DNA from: Pseudomonadota bacterium
GTDB taxonomy: Bacteria; Desulfobacterota; Desulfobacteria; Desulfobacterales; RPRI01
Direction of reading: 5' to 3'
Length of the DNA: 12,871 nucleotides
Assembly: GCA_018819005.1 (NCBI GenBank)
Contig: JAHJQU010000248.1
Span: 1 to 12,871, forward strand
Shown: piece after piece, positions 7,043 through 12,871 of the stretch
Layout of the letters: each line of letters starts with the position of its first letter
How positions within the stretch are numbered: the first letter of the stretch is position 1
Made by a program: the position numbers and the translations under genes
Notes under the pieces: generated by a model
Seen by the model: the letters and a program-made list of their open reading frames with translations, nothing else
Told to the model about the DNA's origin: nothing
Database searches by the model: none

Positions 7043-7618
7043 ATGGGTGACTATGTTCTGCTTGCCATAAGCTGTATATTTATTAACAATATATTGCTCA
7101 TGCAATACCTCGGAAACTGTCCGTTCCTGGGAACGTCAAAGAAAATGGAGACGGCTGTCGGAATGGCAATGGCTGTCATTTTTGTTCTCGTCCTGGCCGG
7201 AGCCATCACCTGGCTGACCGAGATGTTTATTTTAAGAAAATTCGGGCTTGAGTACTTAAGGACAATTTCTTTCATACTTGTTATTGCCGCCCTTGTTCAA
7301 TTCGTGGAAATGTTCTTAAAGAAGAGCATCCCTGCCCTTTATGCAGGACTTGGCATTTTTCTTCCTCTTATTACAACAAACTGTGCGGTTATGGGTGTTT
7401 GCCTGATAAATATCAAGGAAGAATATACCTTCATCGAATGCCTTGTATCTTCTTTCGCCTATTCTTCCGGATTCGGCCTTGCGCTGATACTTTTTGCAGG
7501 AGTACGTGAACGCATACTGCTTGCAAGGGTTCCGAAACCGCTTCAGGATACATCAATAGGGCTTGTGACTGCAGGGCTTCTTTCCCTTGCATTTTTTGCT
7601 TTCAAAGGCATGGCTTAA
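7043..7618 (+). CDS. rnfA: Rnf complex membrane subunit RnfA
   Basis: RnfA pairs with RnfE in the membrane in inverted topology. The 191-residue protein MGDYVLLAISCIFINNILLM... has the two conserved Fe-S cysteines, Cys26 in GNCPFLGTS and Cys114 in TTNCAVMG, plus IKEEYTFIECLVSSFAYSSGFGLAL and AGVRERI typical of RnfA. I start it at the ATG at 7043, which follows AGGAG at 7033-7037 and gives the family's usual N-terminus; an in-frame ATG at 6986 would add 19 residues lying within rnfE. This is the last gene of the operon: instead of the expected rnfB, the convergent rluD stop lies 50 bp downstream, with no clear terminator in the gap apart from an 8-T run at 7652-7659. Confidence 0.95.
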   Translation: MGDYVLLAISCIFINNILLMQYLGNCPFLGTSKKMETAVGMAMAVIFVLVLAGAITWLTEMFILRKFGLEYLRTISFILVIAALVQFVEMFLKKSIPALYAGLGIFLPLITTNCAVMGVCLINIKEEYTFIECLVSSFAYSSGFGLALILFAGVRERILLARVPKPLQDTSIGLVTAGLLSLAFFAFKGMA

Positions 7619-7668
7619 TCACAGGTTCTGAGTATATGGTTTGTGGTTTTCTTTTTTTTGACCAGGGA

Positions 7669-8679
7669 CTATGAGCCATGAATTCCACTTTTACTTTTGC
7701 CTTCCGCCTTCTGCCTGCTTATCTCTTTCAGTGAATCTATAAGTTCTGCCATGTCATAAGGGATGGGGGCTTCAAACTCCATTGTCTTCTTTGTGGTAGG
7801 ATGGCAGAATCTTATGCGCCAGGCGTGAAGCATCTGCCTTTTAACTGATTTTAAGAGCTCGTGTTTCTCTTTATTATTTGCATTGGGCGCTTTAATCCTG
7901 CTCTGCCCATAGATCTGATCCCCTACAACCGGGTGTTTTATTGCAGAGCAGTGAACCCTTATCTGGTGTGTCCGGCCTGTTTTTAAATCGATGTTTATAA
8001 GAGACACACCCTCTAAACGCTCTACGACTTTCCAGTACGTTTCGGCAATTCTTGGTTTGCGGGTTACAACAGACATTTTTTTTCTGTCTGAAGCATGTCT
8101 TCCGATCGGAAGTACAATCGAACCGGAATCCTGTTCCATACTCCCATGAACAAGAGCCACATATGTTTTCTTGATTTTTCTTTCCTTGAATTGAAAAGAG
8201 AGAAAAGCGTGTGCGGAATCGTTTTTTGCGGCTACAAGCACTCCCGAAGTGTCTTTGTCCAGCCTGTGAACAATCCCGGGCCTCATTTCACCGCCTATTC
8301 CGGCAAGATCACGGCAATGAAACAGAAGCGCATTGACAATTGTACCCGAATAATGGCCCGGAGCAGGATGAACGACAATACCGGACGGCTTGTTAATAAC
8401 TATGATATCTGAATCCTGATAAAGGATATCTATTTCGATAGGTTCCGGAGTGTAGCGGACCGGATCTGGATCTGGAATTGTCCCGGATATTCTATCGCCG
8501 GGCATTACCCTGTATCCGGGTTTTTTCAGATTATCCTGAACCAGTATATTGCCTTTCCGGATAAGAGAAGCAGCAAGGGATCTGGAACAGGAAGGGAGAA
8601 ATGAAGAGACAACTACATCAAGACGTTTCCCGGAACCGGATTTGTCCACGCAAAAGGTAAAGTCTTTCCTGCCGGGCAT
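7669..8679 (-). CDS. rluD: RluA/RluD-family 23S rRNA pseudouridine synthase
   Basis: Isomerises specific uridines of large-subunit rRNA to pseudouridine. The 336-residue protein has an N-terminal S4-like RNA-binding domain (about 17-75, KRLDVVVSSFLPSCSRSLAA and VMPGDRI), then the catalytic domain with NKPSGIVVHP (97-105), the signature HRLDKDTSG (138-146) with catalytic Asp141, and LKTGRTHQIRVH. The order S4 then RluA core fits RluD, although the family has paralogues and the exact target uridines cannot be read from sequence. The tail KEISRQKAEGKSKSGIHGS is a charged extension encoded by a pyrimidine-rich stretch on the plus strand (GCCTTCCGCCTTCTGCCTGC). It begins 6 bp after carD stops on the same strand and so is probably cotranscribed with it, and it converges on rnfA. 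Confidence 0.9.
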   Translation of the reverse strand: MPGRKDFTFCVDKSGSGKRLDVVVSSFLPSCSRSLAASLIRKGNILVQDNLKKPGYRVMPGDRISGTIPDPDPVRYTPEPIEIDILYQDSDIIVINKPSGIVVHPAPGHYSGTIVNALLFHCRDLAGIGGEMRPGIVHRLDKDTSGVLVAAKNDSAHAFLSFQFKERKIKKTYVALVHGSMEQDSGSIVLPIGRHASDRKKMSVVTRKPRIAETYWKVVERLEGVSLINIDLKTGRTHQIRVHCSAIKHPVVGDQIYGQSRIKAPNANNKEKHELLKSVKRQMLHAWRIRFCHPTTKKTMEFEAPIPYDMAELIDSLKEISRQKAEGKSKSGIHGS

Positions 8680-8685
8680 ATTTAT

Positions 8686-9246
8686 TTAAGTGCTTTGGGT
8701 TTCCTGGACAAACAGAGATTCGATTTCGGAAAATATTTTAGCCTCGGTTGTATTTCTTGCTGTTGAAAGTTCCTTGACTAGAAGAGTCTGGGCTGTGTCG
8801 AAAAGCTTTCTTTCTCCAAAGGAGAGGTCTTTTGTAAGTTTTAAAAGATAAAGGTCCCTGAAAACTTCTGCAACATCATACAGTGAACCGGTCTTGATTT
8901 TATCCATATAATCCCTGTATCGCCGGTTCCATGTCTGAGTGTCAACAGAATTTACTTTCTTGCTTTTCATGAACTCATAAATCTTGGAAACTTCCCTTTC
9001 GCTGATAACGTCTCTTAATCCAACCGACTCAACATTCCATGTAGGAATCATTATAACCATGCCGTTTTCAAGAACCTTGATTATATAAAATTCATGCTTT
9101 TCGCCGTTTACCGTCTTGTTTTCTATTGCTTCGATACGGCCAACTCCGTGAGCCGGATATACGGCAAGATCACCTACACGGAATTCACGCACTTCTTTCC
9201 TGATTACCTGTACTTTAACCTGTTTACCATTTAGTTTTGCACGCAT
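8686..9246 (-). CDS. carD: CarD/CdnL-type transcription regulator
   Basis: CdnL/CarD proteins bind the RNA polymerase beta subunit and stabilise open complexes, especially at rRNA and growth-related promoters. The 186-residue protein contains the Tudor-like RNAP-interaction domain (FRVGDLAVYPAHGVGRIEAIENKTV, about 22-46, to MIPTWNVESVGLRDVIS) and a helical DNA-binding C-terminal domain (WNRRYRDYMDKIKTGSLYDVAEVFRDLYLL, then LSFGERKLFDTAQTLLVKELS). The ATG at 9246 gives about 20 residues more before the core than usual. An in-frame GTG at Val19, directly after AGGAAAGAA, is a possible alternative giving a 168-residue protein, but its spacing is poor. Its own promoter lies upstream and the terminator of the pth run separates it from those genes; rluD follows after 6 bp. 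Confidence 0.93.
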   Translation of the reverse strand: MRAKLNGKQVKVQVIRKEVREFRVGDLAVYPAHGVGRIEAIENKTVNGEKHEFYIIKVLENGMVIMIPTWNVESVGLRDVISEREVSKIYEFMKSKKVNSVDTQTWNRRYRDYMDKIKTGSLYDVAEVFRDLYLLKLTKDLSFGERKLFDTAQTLLVKELSTARNTTEAKIFSEIESLFVQETQST

Positions 9247-9282
9247 ATTTTTTTATCGCCGATACTTCATCATCTAAAGATT

Positions 9283-9311
9283 ATTAAAAAGATAATAAGT
9301 CCCTTTATCAA
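9283..9311 (-). promoter_or_regulatory. Predicted sigma70 promoter for carD-rluD
   Basis: On the minus strand TTGATA (9306-9311) and TTTAAT (9283-9288) match the -35 and -10 consensus at 5 of 6 positions each, with an ideal 17-bp spacer. Initiation near 9276 would leave a leader of about 30 nt before the carD ATG at 9246. The site lies just downstream of the pth terminator, as expected for an independent unit. Confidence 0.6.
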
Positions 9312-9350
9312 GAATACATCTAACACACTTTTCACGAACAAGCAAACAAA

Positions 9351-9384
9351 AAAGGATTGGCGCCACCGGACACGCCAATCCTTT
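9351..9384 (-). terminator. Intrinsic terminator of the ispE-pth run
   Basis: AAAGGATTGGCG (9351-9362) and CGCCAATCCTTT (9373-9384) form a perfect 12-bp stem with a 10-nt loop. Read on the minus strand, the stem is followed by a run of T (complement of the A-run at 9348-9353), the classic rho-independent layout, about 70 bp past the pth stop. It ends the minus-strand housekeeping transcript before the carD promoter. Confidence 0.9.
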
Positions 9385-9449
9385 ATTATTATTGAGATTA
9401 AAAACAGCAGACTGCATAAGCAAAGGGATAAAAGGCAACGCCATGACTT

Positions 9450-10040
9450 TTAAGTTATGGTCTTGTTTTCGTTAAACCTGTTCATTCCTTCAGTAATTCC
9501 ATTACAAAGGATCTTAACGACGGCATCCCGGGCCCTTTTGATAATCTGGTCAAGCAGATCCTTTTCAATATTACTGAATCTTCCAAGAACATGATCTGAA
9601 GTGTTTATCCCGGCTTCGGAACGCCCGACACCCATGCGAAGCCTTGGAATATATTCGTCGCCAAAGGAATCTATTATTGATTTCATACCTTTGTGACCGC
9701 CAAATCCGCCTTTCTCATTTATTTTTAACCTTCCAAATGCAAGATCCACATCATCATAAATGATCAACATGTTATCACATGATATTTTGTAATAACCGGA
9801 TAAGCTTTGAATCGGGGGACCGCTCCGGTTCATAAAAGCCATTGGTTTTACCAGAATAACCTCAATGCCTTCAATTACACCGCGGCCATATGAAGCATCG
9901 AACTTTTTTTTCTCAACCGGAATCGAAAATTCACCGGAAAGAGCATCCACCACCATAAACCCTATATTATGACGGGTCTTGGCATAGGCATCGCCCGGAT
10001 TTCCCAATCCGGCAACAAGCCGGATATTTTTTCCTGACAT
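9450..10040 (-). CDS. pth: Peptidyl-tRNA hydrolase
   Basis: Cytoplasmic hydrolase that frees tRNA from peptidyl-tRNAs released by stalled ribosomes. The 196-residue protein shows the Pth motifs GLGNPGDAYAKTRHNIGF with Asn14 and catalytic His24, KPMAFMNRSG with Asn71, and IIYDDVDLAFGRLKI with the Asp pair at 96-97. In the next motif, KGGFGGHKGMKSI, Lys117 stands where Escherichia coli Pth has Asn114 (GGHNG), a substrate-contacting residue; I think Lys or Arg occurs here in other bacteria, so activity is probably kept. Length is standard. It lies 75 bp after rplY, a common pairing of translation genes, and is the last gene before the terminator. The ribosome site (GGAAAA) is weak. Confidence 0.95.
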   Translation of the reverse strand: MSGKNIRLVAGLGNPGDAYAKTRHNIGFMVVDALSGEFSIPVEKKKFDASYGRGVIEGIEVILVKPMAFMNRSGPPIQSLSGYYKISCDNMLIIYDDVDLAFGRLKINEKGGFGGHKGMKSIIDSFGDEYIPRLRMGVGRSEAGINTSDHVLGRFSNIEKDLLDQIIKRARDAVVKILCNGITEGMNRFNENKTIT

Positions 10041-10115
10041 AGAATTATTATTTTTCCGGCAAATTGAAGATTATCCGCCACAGGCAGAAGAGAAAGCGCT
10101 CGTTGTTTCGGTTCA

Positions 10116-10763
10116 TCATTCTTTTCCGCCGGCTTTCGCTTCTTCCTTGACCGGAGCGACGGCTTCTTCCTCAGCATCTTCTTCGGAAACCTTCTCTTCA
10201 GCCTTTGTTGCAAGGACAGTAACTATCGTATAATTTACATCGGCAGGAATTTCGACACCTTCTGGAAGCGCTATGTCACGGACATGGAGAGCATCTCCGA
10301 CGTTAAGTTCTGTTATATCAATCTCGATTGACTTCGGTATTCTCAAAGGCAGACATAATACTTCGATTTCCCTGCTTATCACCTGGAGCATACCCCCAAA
10401 ATCAATCCCTTTTGCAATCCCTTGAGTCACAACAGGAACTTTTACCTTAATTTTTCTGTCCATGGCAATTTCGTAGAAATCAACATGCAAATATTTCCGT
10501 GATACAGGATGGACTTGCAATTCCTTGATCATAGCGGTTCGGGTAGAAACACCTCCGTTTTGAATCTCAAGGCTTAAAATAGCCTGCCCGACATTTGTCT
10601 TTTTTAATATATTCTCCAGATCCTTAACGGAAACCGACAGTAAAACAGAATCTTTTCCGGGGCCGTATATAACGGCAGGGACTTCTCCTTCCCTTCGCAA
10701 TCCTCTGGCCGGGCTGTTGCCGACAGATTTTCTTGCTTTTGCTTTAAGCTGTATTGACTCCAA
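10116..10763 (-). CDS. rplY: Ribosomal protein bL25, long Ctc/TL5 form
   Basis: bL25 binds 5S rRNA in the large ribosomal subunit; the long Ctc/TL5 form has an extra beta-rich domain and is linked to general stress in some bacteria. The 215-residue protein has the L25 domain (about 1-92: LKAKARKSVGNSPARGLRREGEVPAVIYGPG and KELQVHPVSRKYLHVDFYEI) and the C-terminal TL5 domain (VPVVTQGIAKGIDFGGMLQ... to VTVLA), then an acidic Glu/Ala-rich tail (about 185-215). The start is TTG at 10761-10763, chosen because a strong GGAGG (10772-10776) lies 8 nt upstream and no ATG fits. prs precedes it by 71 bp and pth follows by 75 bp on the same strand. Confidence 0.94.
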   Translation of the reverse strand: MESIQLKAKARKSVGNSPARGLRREGEVPAVIYGPGKDSVLLSVSVKDLENILKKTNVGQAILSLEIQNGGVSTRTAMIKELQVHPVSRKYLHVDFYEIAMDRKIKVKVPVVTQGIAKGIDFGGMLQVISREIEVLCLPLRIPKSIEIDITELNVGDALHVRDIALPEGVEIPADVNYTIVTVLATKAEEKVSEEDAEEEAVAPVKEEAKAGGKE

Positions 10764-10771
10764 GAGTTATT

Positions 10772-10776
10772 CCTCC
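10772..10776 (-). promoter_or_regulatory. Strong ribosome binding site fixing the TTG start of rplY
   Basis: The minus strand reads AAGGAGGAATAACTC directly before TTG, so GGAGG sits 8 nt from the start codon. No in-frame ATG is available nearby, so this site decides the TTG start of rplY. Confidence 0.8.
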
Positions 10777-10834
10777 TTGATATACATATTATGGAACTTG
10801 AATATTGATTAGCGTCCATCAGGAAACTAATTAT

Positions 10835-11773
10835 CTATACAAACAGAGAGGTCACCGAATCGCCTCTGTAGCTGCGGATTATTGCCTCCCCGACCAGTTT
10901 CGATATTGATAATACCTTGAATTTATCACATTCGGATGCTTCTTTACTCAAAGGTATTGTATCAGTAACAACCATGCTCTTTAAAGCTGAATCCTTAATT
11001 TTCTGTATTGCCGCACCGGACAAAACTGCATGTGAGCAGCATGCGTGAACCTCTTTCGCGCCATTTTCAACAAGAGCTCTCGATGCCTCCGTAAGAGTGC
11101 CCGCCGTATCAACCATGTCATCAAGTATAACAGCTGTTTTTTCCCGGACATCACCAATGACCGACATCGCCTTAGCCTTGTTGGGTGCCTCTCTGCGCTT
11201 ATCAATTATAGCCAGATCACAGTTTAAACGTTTGGCATAAGCCCTTGCCCGCTCTGCTCCTCCTGCATCCGGAGAAATTATCACAAGATTGTCCCTGAAA
11301 TTCGACATGATATACTCAATAAGAACAGGGGCAGCAAACAGATTATCGACGGGAATATTAAAAAATCCCTGAATCTGGCCTGCATGCAAATCCATTGTAA
11401 TAACCCTGCTTGTTCCGGCAATGGTTAGAAGGTCTGCAACCAGTTTTGCGCTTATAGGAACACGGGGCGCCACTTTCTTGTCCTGCCGGGAATAGCCGTA
11501 ATAAGGTATAACAGCGGTTATTCTTCTTGTTGAAGCGCGTTTGAAAGCGTCAATCATGAGGAGCAACTCAACAAGGTTATCATTTACTGGAGAACAGGTT
11601 GATTGTATAACAAAAACATCCTTTGATCTGACGTTCTCATTGATTTCAATCTGTATCTCACCATCGCTGAAAGTCTTGACCTTGGCCCCTCCCAGCGGCA
11701 TTTGAAGATAATTACAGATTTTACTTGATAGCCCGGGATTTGAGTTTCCCGAAAAAATTACATAATCACTCAT
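10835..11773 (-). CDS. prs: Ribose-phosphate pyrophosphokinase
   Basis: Makes PRPP from ribose 5-phosphate and ATP, the precursor for nucleotides, histidine and tryptophan. The protein has the family's N-terminus (MSDYVIFSGNSNPGLSSKI), SDGEIQIEINENVRSKDVFV, the ATP-loop region YGYSRQDKK, TMDLHAGQIQGFF, ISPDAGGAERARAYAKRL, and the PRPP-binding motif VILDDMVDTAGTLTEAS. I start it at the ATG at 11773 (312 residues) because this aligns with the usual MPDMKLFAGN start; an in-frame GTG at 11782 would add three residues with no better ribosome site. It lies 36 bp downstream of the encoded CCA end of tRNA-Gln and so is probably cotranscribed with it. rplY follows 71 bp later. Confidence 0.96.
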   Translation of the reverse strand: MSDYVIFSGNSNPGLSSKICNYLQMPLGGAKVKTFSDGEIQIEINENVRSKDVFVIQSTCSPVNDNLVELLLMIDAFKRASTRRITAVIPYYGYSRQDKKVAPRVPISAKLVADLLTIAGTSRVITMDLHAGQIQGFFNIPVDNLFAAPVLIEYIMSNFRDNLVIISPDAGGAERARAYAKRLNCDLAIIDKRREAPNKAKAMSVIGDVREKTAVILDDMVDTAGTLTEASRALVENGAKEVHACCSHAVLSGAAIQKIKDSALKSMVVTDTIPLSKEASECDKFKVLSISKLVGEAIIRSYRGDSVTSLFV

Positions 11774-11809
11774 TTTATCCACACATATTAGTTTGTTTGA
11801 TTCTAATCC

Positions 11810-11884
11810 TGGTTGGGGCGGGAGGATTCGAACCTCCGGATGCAGGAACCAAAATCCTGTGTCTTACCGCTTGACGACGCCCCA
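11810..11884 (-). tRNA. tRNA-Gln (anticodon UUG)
   Basis: The minus strand folds as a complete cloverleaf. The acceptor TGGGGCG (11884-11878) pairs with CGCCCCA (11820-11814), followed by A73 and an encoded CCA (11812-11810). The D-loop contains AAGCGGTAAGA, the anticodon stem is CAGGA/TCCTG around loop TTTTGGT (anticodon TTG, glutamine), and the T-arm is GGAGG-TTCGAAT-CCTCC. It sits between ispE and prs on their strand, an arrangement common in proteobacteria. A TATAAC about 30 bp upstream might be a -10, but no good -35 is seen. Confidence 0.97.
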
Positions 11885-11945
11885 GTTTAAGGTTTAAATA
11901 ACAGAACCCGCATGTTATACTTCGATGTCCGGTGTCAGATATTCT

Positions 11946-11977
11946 GCCCCTTGAACCCTTGGCCCCTCGAATCCTTG
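11946..11977. repeat. Two tandem 16-bp units, degenerate intergenic repeat
   Basis: GCCCCTTGAACCCTTG (11946-11961) is followed directly by GCCCCTCGAATCCTTG (11962-11977), 14 of 16 identical, and then by a C-rich remnant (11978-11989) that runs into the ispE stop. It fills the gap between ispE and tRNA-Gln. No function is evident; it resembles low-complexity repeats I associate with deltaproteobacterial spacers. Confidence 0.6.
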
Positions 11978-11988
11978 CCCCCTTTTCC

Positions 11989-12822
11989 CTAACATATTGC
12001 ATCAGCAAGAAAAACCCGCCACTTGTAATTCATCGAAAGGGCTTTATTTGCTGTTATGGCGTTGTCATAATCAGGGAAAAGACCGAATACGGACGACCCG
12101 CTTCCCGACATAAGAGCCCCTTTTGCCCCCATTTTTAATAAGGCCTCTTTAACTTCATTAATTTCAGGATGCCTTGAAGCAGTAACGGATTCGAGATCAT
12201 TGCAAAGAAGCTCCGGATCAAATTCCCGTTCAAAGGGGCTATTTTTAAGTTTTTTTTTGCAATTTGTCAATCTCAAATTCAGATTATTATATACATCTTT
12301 AGTTGAAACACCAAATCCAGGGTATATAATAAGGACCTTATAGGGTATTTTCACAGGATATTCTTCCAAATTGTCACCTATTCCTGTCGCCAGTGCAGGT
12401 TTTTTAAATAAAAAAAATGGAACATCAGCCCCTATCTCAAGTCCCATTTTCATAATTTCACTTAAAGTAAATGGATTGCCAAATAATTTGTTTAATCCCG
12501 ATAAAACAGCAGCAGCATTGCTGCTTCCGCCTCCAAGCCCTGCCCCTGCCGGTATTTTTTTATCGATGTGTATTCTAACTCCATCTTTTTTATCGAGTTT
12601 TTTTAAAAAAAGATCGGCAGCCCTGTATGCATGGTTCTTTTCATCAGTTGGAATTTCAGGATCGGTACAGGAGACCGATATATTTTTATAGCCCGTATCA
12701 ATTGACAACATATCATATAGAGTTACGCAACACATCAGAGTCGAAAGCTCATGGTAGCCATCCGGCCTTTTTCCCAAAATGTGCAGAAACAGGTTTATCT
12801 TCGCGGGCGATTCTATTTCCAA
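11989..12822 (-). CDS. ispE: 4-diphosphocytidyl-2-C-methyl-D-erythritol kinase
   Basis: GHMP-family kinase of the MEP (non-mevalonate) isoprenoid pathway; it phosphorylates the 2-hydroxyl of CDP-methylerythritol with ATP. The 277-residue protein has the N-terminal SPAKINLFLHILGKRPDGYHEL with the catalytic-site Lys8, the ATP-binding glycine loop IPAGAGLGGGSSNAAAVL (about 90-107), GADVPFFL with catalytic Asp133, and the C-terminal GHMP motif GALMSGSGSSVFGLF. Full length for the family. The start is TTG at 12820-12822, with AAGG 8 nt upstream; the frame stays open to the window edge without an ATG, and the family's N-terminus begins right here, which supports TTG. tRNA-Gln follows about 105 bp downstream. 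Confidence 0.94.
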   Translation of the reverse strand: MEIESPAKINLFLHILGKRPDGYHELSTLMCCVTLYDMLSIDTGYKNISVSCTDPEIPTDEKNHAYRAADLFLKKLDKKDGVRIHIDKKIPAGAGLGGGSSNAAAVLSGLNKLFGNPFTLSEIMKMGLEIGADVPFFLFKKPALATGIGDNLEEYPVKIPYKVLIIYPGFGVSTKDVYNNLNLRLTNCKKKLKNSPFEREFDPELLCNDLESVTASRHPEINEVKEALLKMGAKGALMSGSGSSVFGLFPDYDNAITANKALSMNYKWRVFLADAIC

Positions 12823-12842
12823 ATAATATACCTTATTAACAA

Positions 12843-12871
12843 AGAGGGTTTCGCAAAAAGCCGAAATTTTC
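12843..12871. repeat. Possible left end of a second copy of the palindromic repeat, cut by window edge
   Basis: GGTTTCGCAAAAAGCC (12847-12862) matches the left arm GGCCTCGTAAAAAGTC of the repeat at 2887-3040 at 12 of 16 positions, in the same orientation. It lies just upstream of ispE, a typical intergenic place for such elements, and would continue beyond the window. The match is short, so this is tentative. Confidence 0.3.

Noticed and set aside
7641..7668. T-rich stretch after rnfA as an intrinsic terminator
   Set aside because: There is an 8-T run but no convincing GC-rich stem before it.
9962..10213. 83-codon minus-strand frame between rplY and pth
   Set aside because: It overlaps the ends of both genes in another frame, and its basic composition simply reflects the shifted reading of the acidic rplY tail.

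Overview
This 12.9 kb window looks like chromosome from a sulfate-reducing deltaproteobacterium (Desulfobacterota, probably a Desulfobacterales relative). The reasons are a cytochrome c gene at the head of an rnf cluster, a CarD/CdnL regulator, the order ispE, tRNA-Gln, prs, rplY, pth, carD, rluD, moderate GC, and dispersed intergenic repeats of a kind I associate with that group. This placement is inference; no rRNA or database match was available.

Left part, plus strand (1-2834): the 3' end of ftsZ, cut by the window edge; a short spacer full of AGGCTAT-type inverted repeats; and a radical SAM protein of unknown substrate with an N-terminal B12-binding-like region and a C-terminal four-cysteine tail. 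A roughly 154-bp imperfect palindrome with matching ends (2887-3040) fills the gap before the next operon.

Middle, plus strand (3091-7618): a tightly packed operon of a pentaheme periplasmic cytochrome c followed by rnfC, rnfD, rnfG, rnfE and rnfA. rnfC/rnfD and rnfD/rnfG each overlap by 8 bp, and 8-10 bp separate the last three genes. The order is the one typical of sulfate reducers, but rnfB, which should come next, is absent: the convergent rluD begins 50 bp after rnfA. RnfC keeps both tetracysteine Fe-S motifs but lacks the glycine-rich GGAGFP-type NADH/FMN motif and the following NGAECEP-type segment. RnfD has Tyr where the flavin-accepting Thr should be. RnfG keeps its flavinylation motif, and RnfA and RnfE keep their membrane Fe-S cysteines. 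Together these point to a divergent, cytochrome-linked Rnf-like membrane complex whose cytoplasmic partner may not be NADH. This is the most interesting part of the window.

Right part, minus strand (7669-12822): ispE, tRNA-Gln(UUG), prs, rplY and pth form a housekeeping run closed by a strong intrinsic terminator at 9351-9384. carD and rluD follow as a separate unit with a good sigma70-like promoter. rplY and ispE use TTG starts; prs is best started at the internal ATG. No CRISPR array, insertion sequence with transposase, or rRNA was seen. No gene-free stretch exceeds 300 bp; the largest gaps are 2835-3090, holding the palindromic repeat, and 9247-9449, holding the carD promoter and the terminator.
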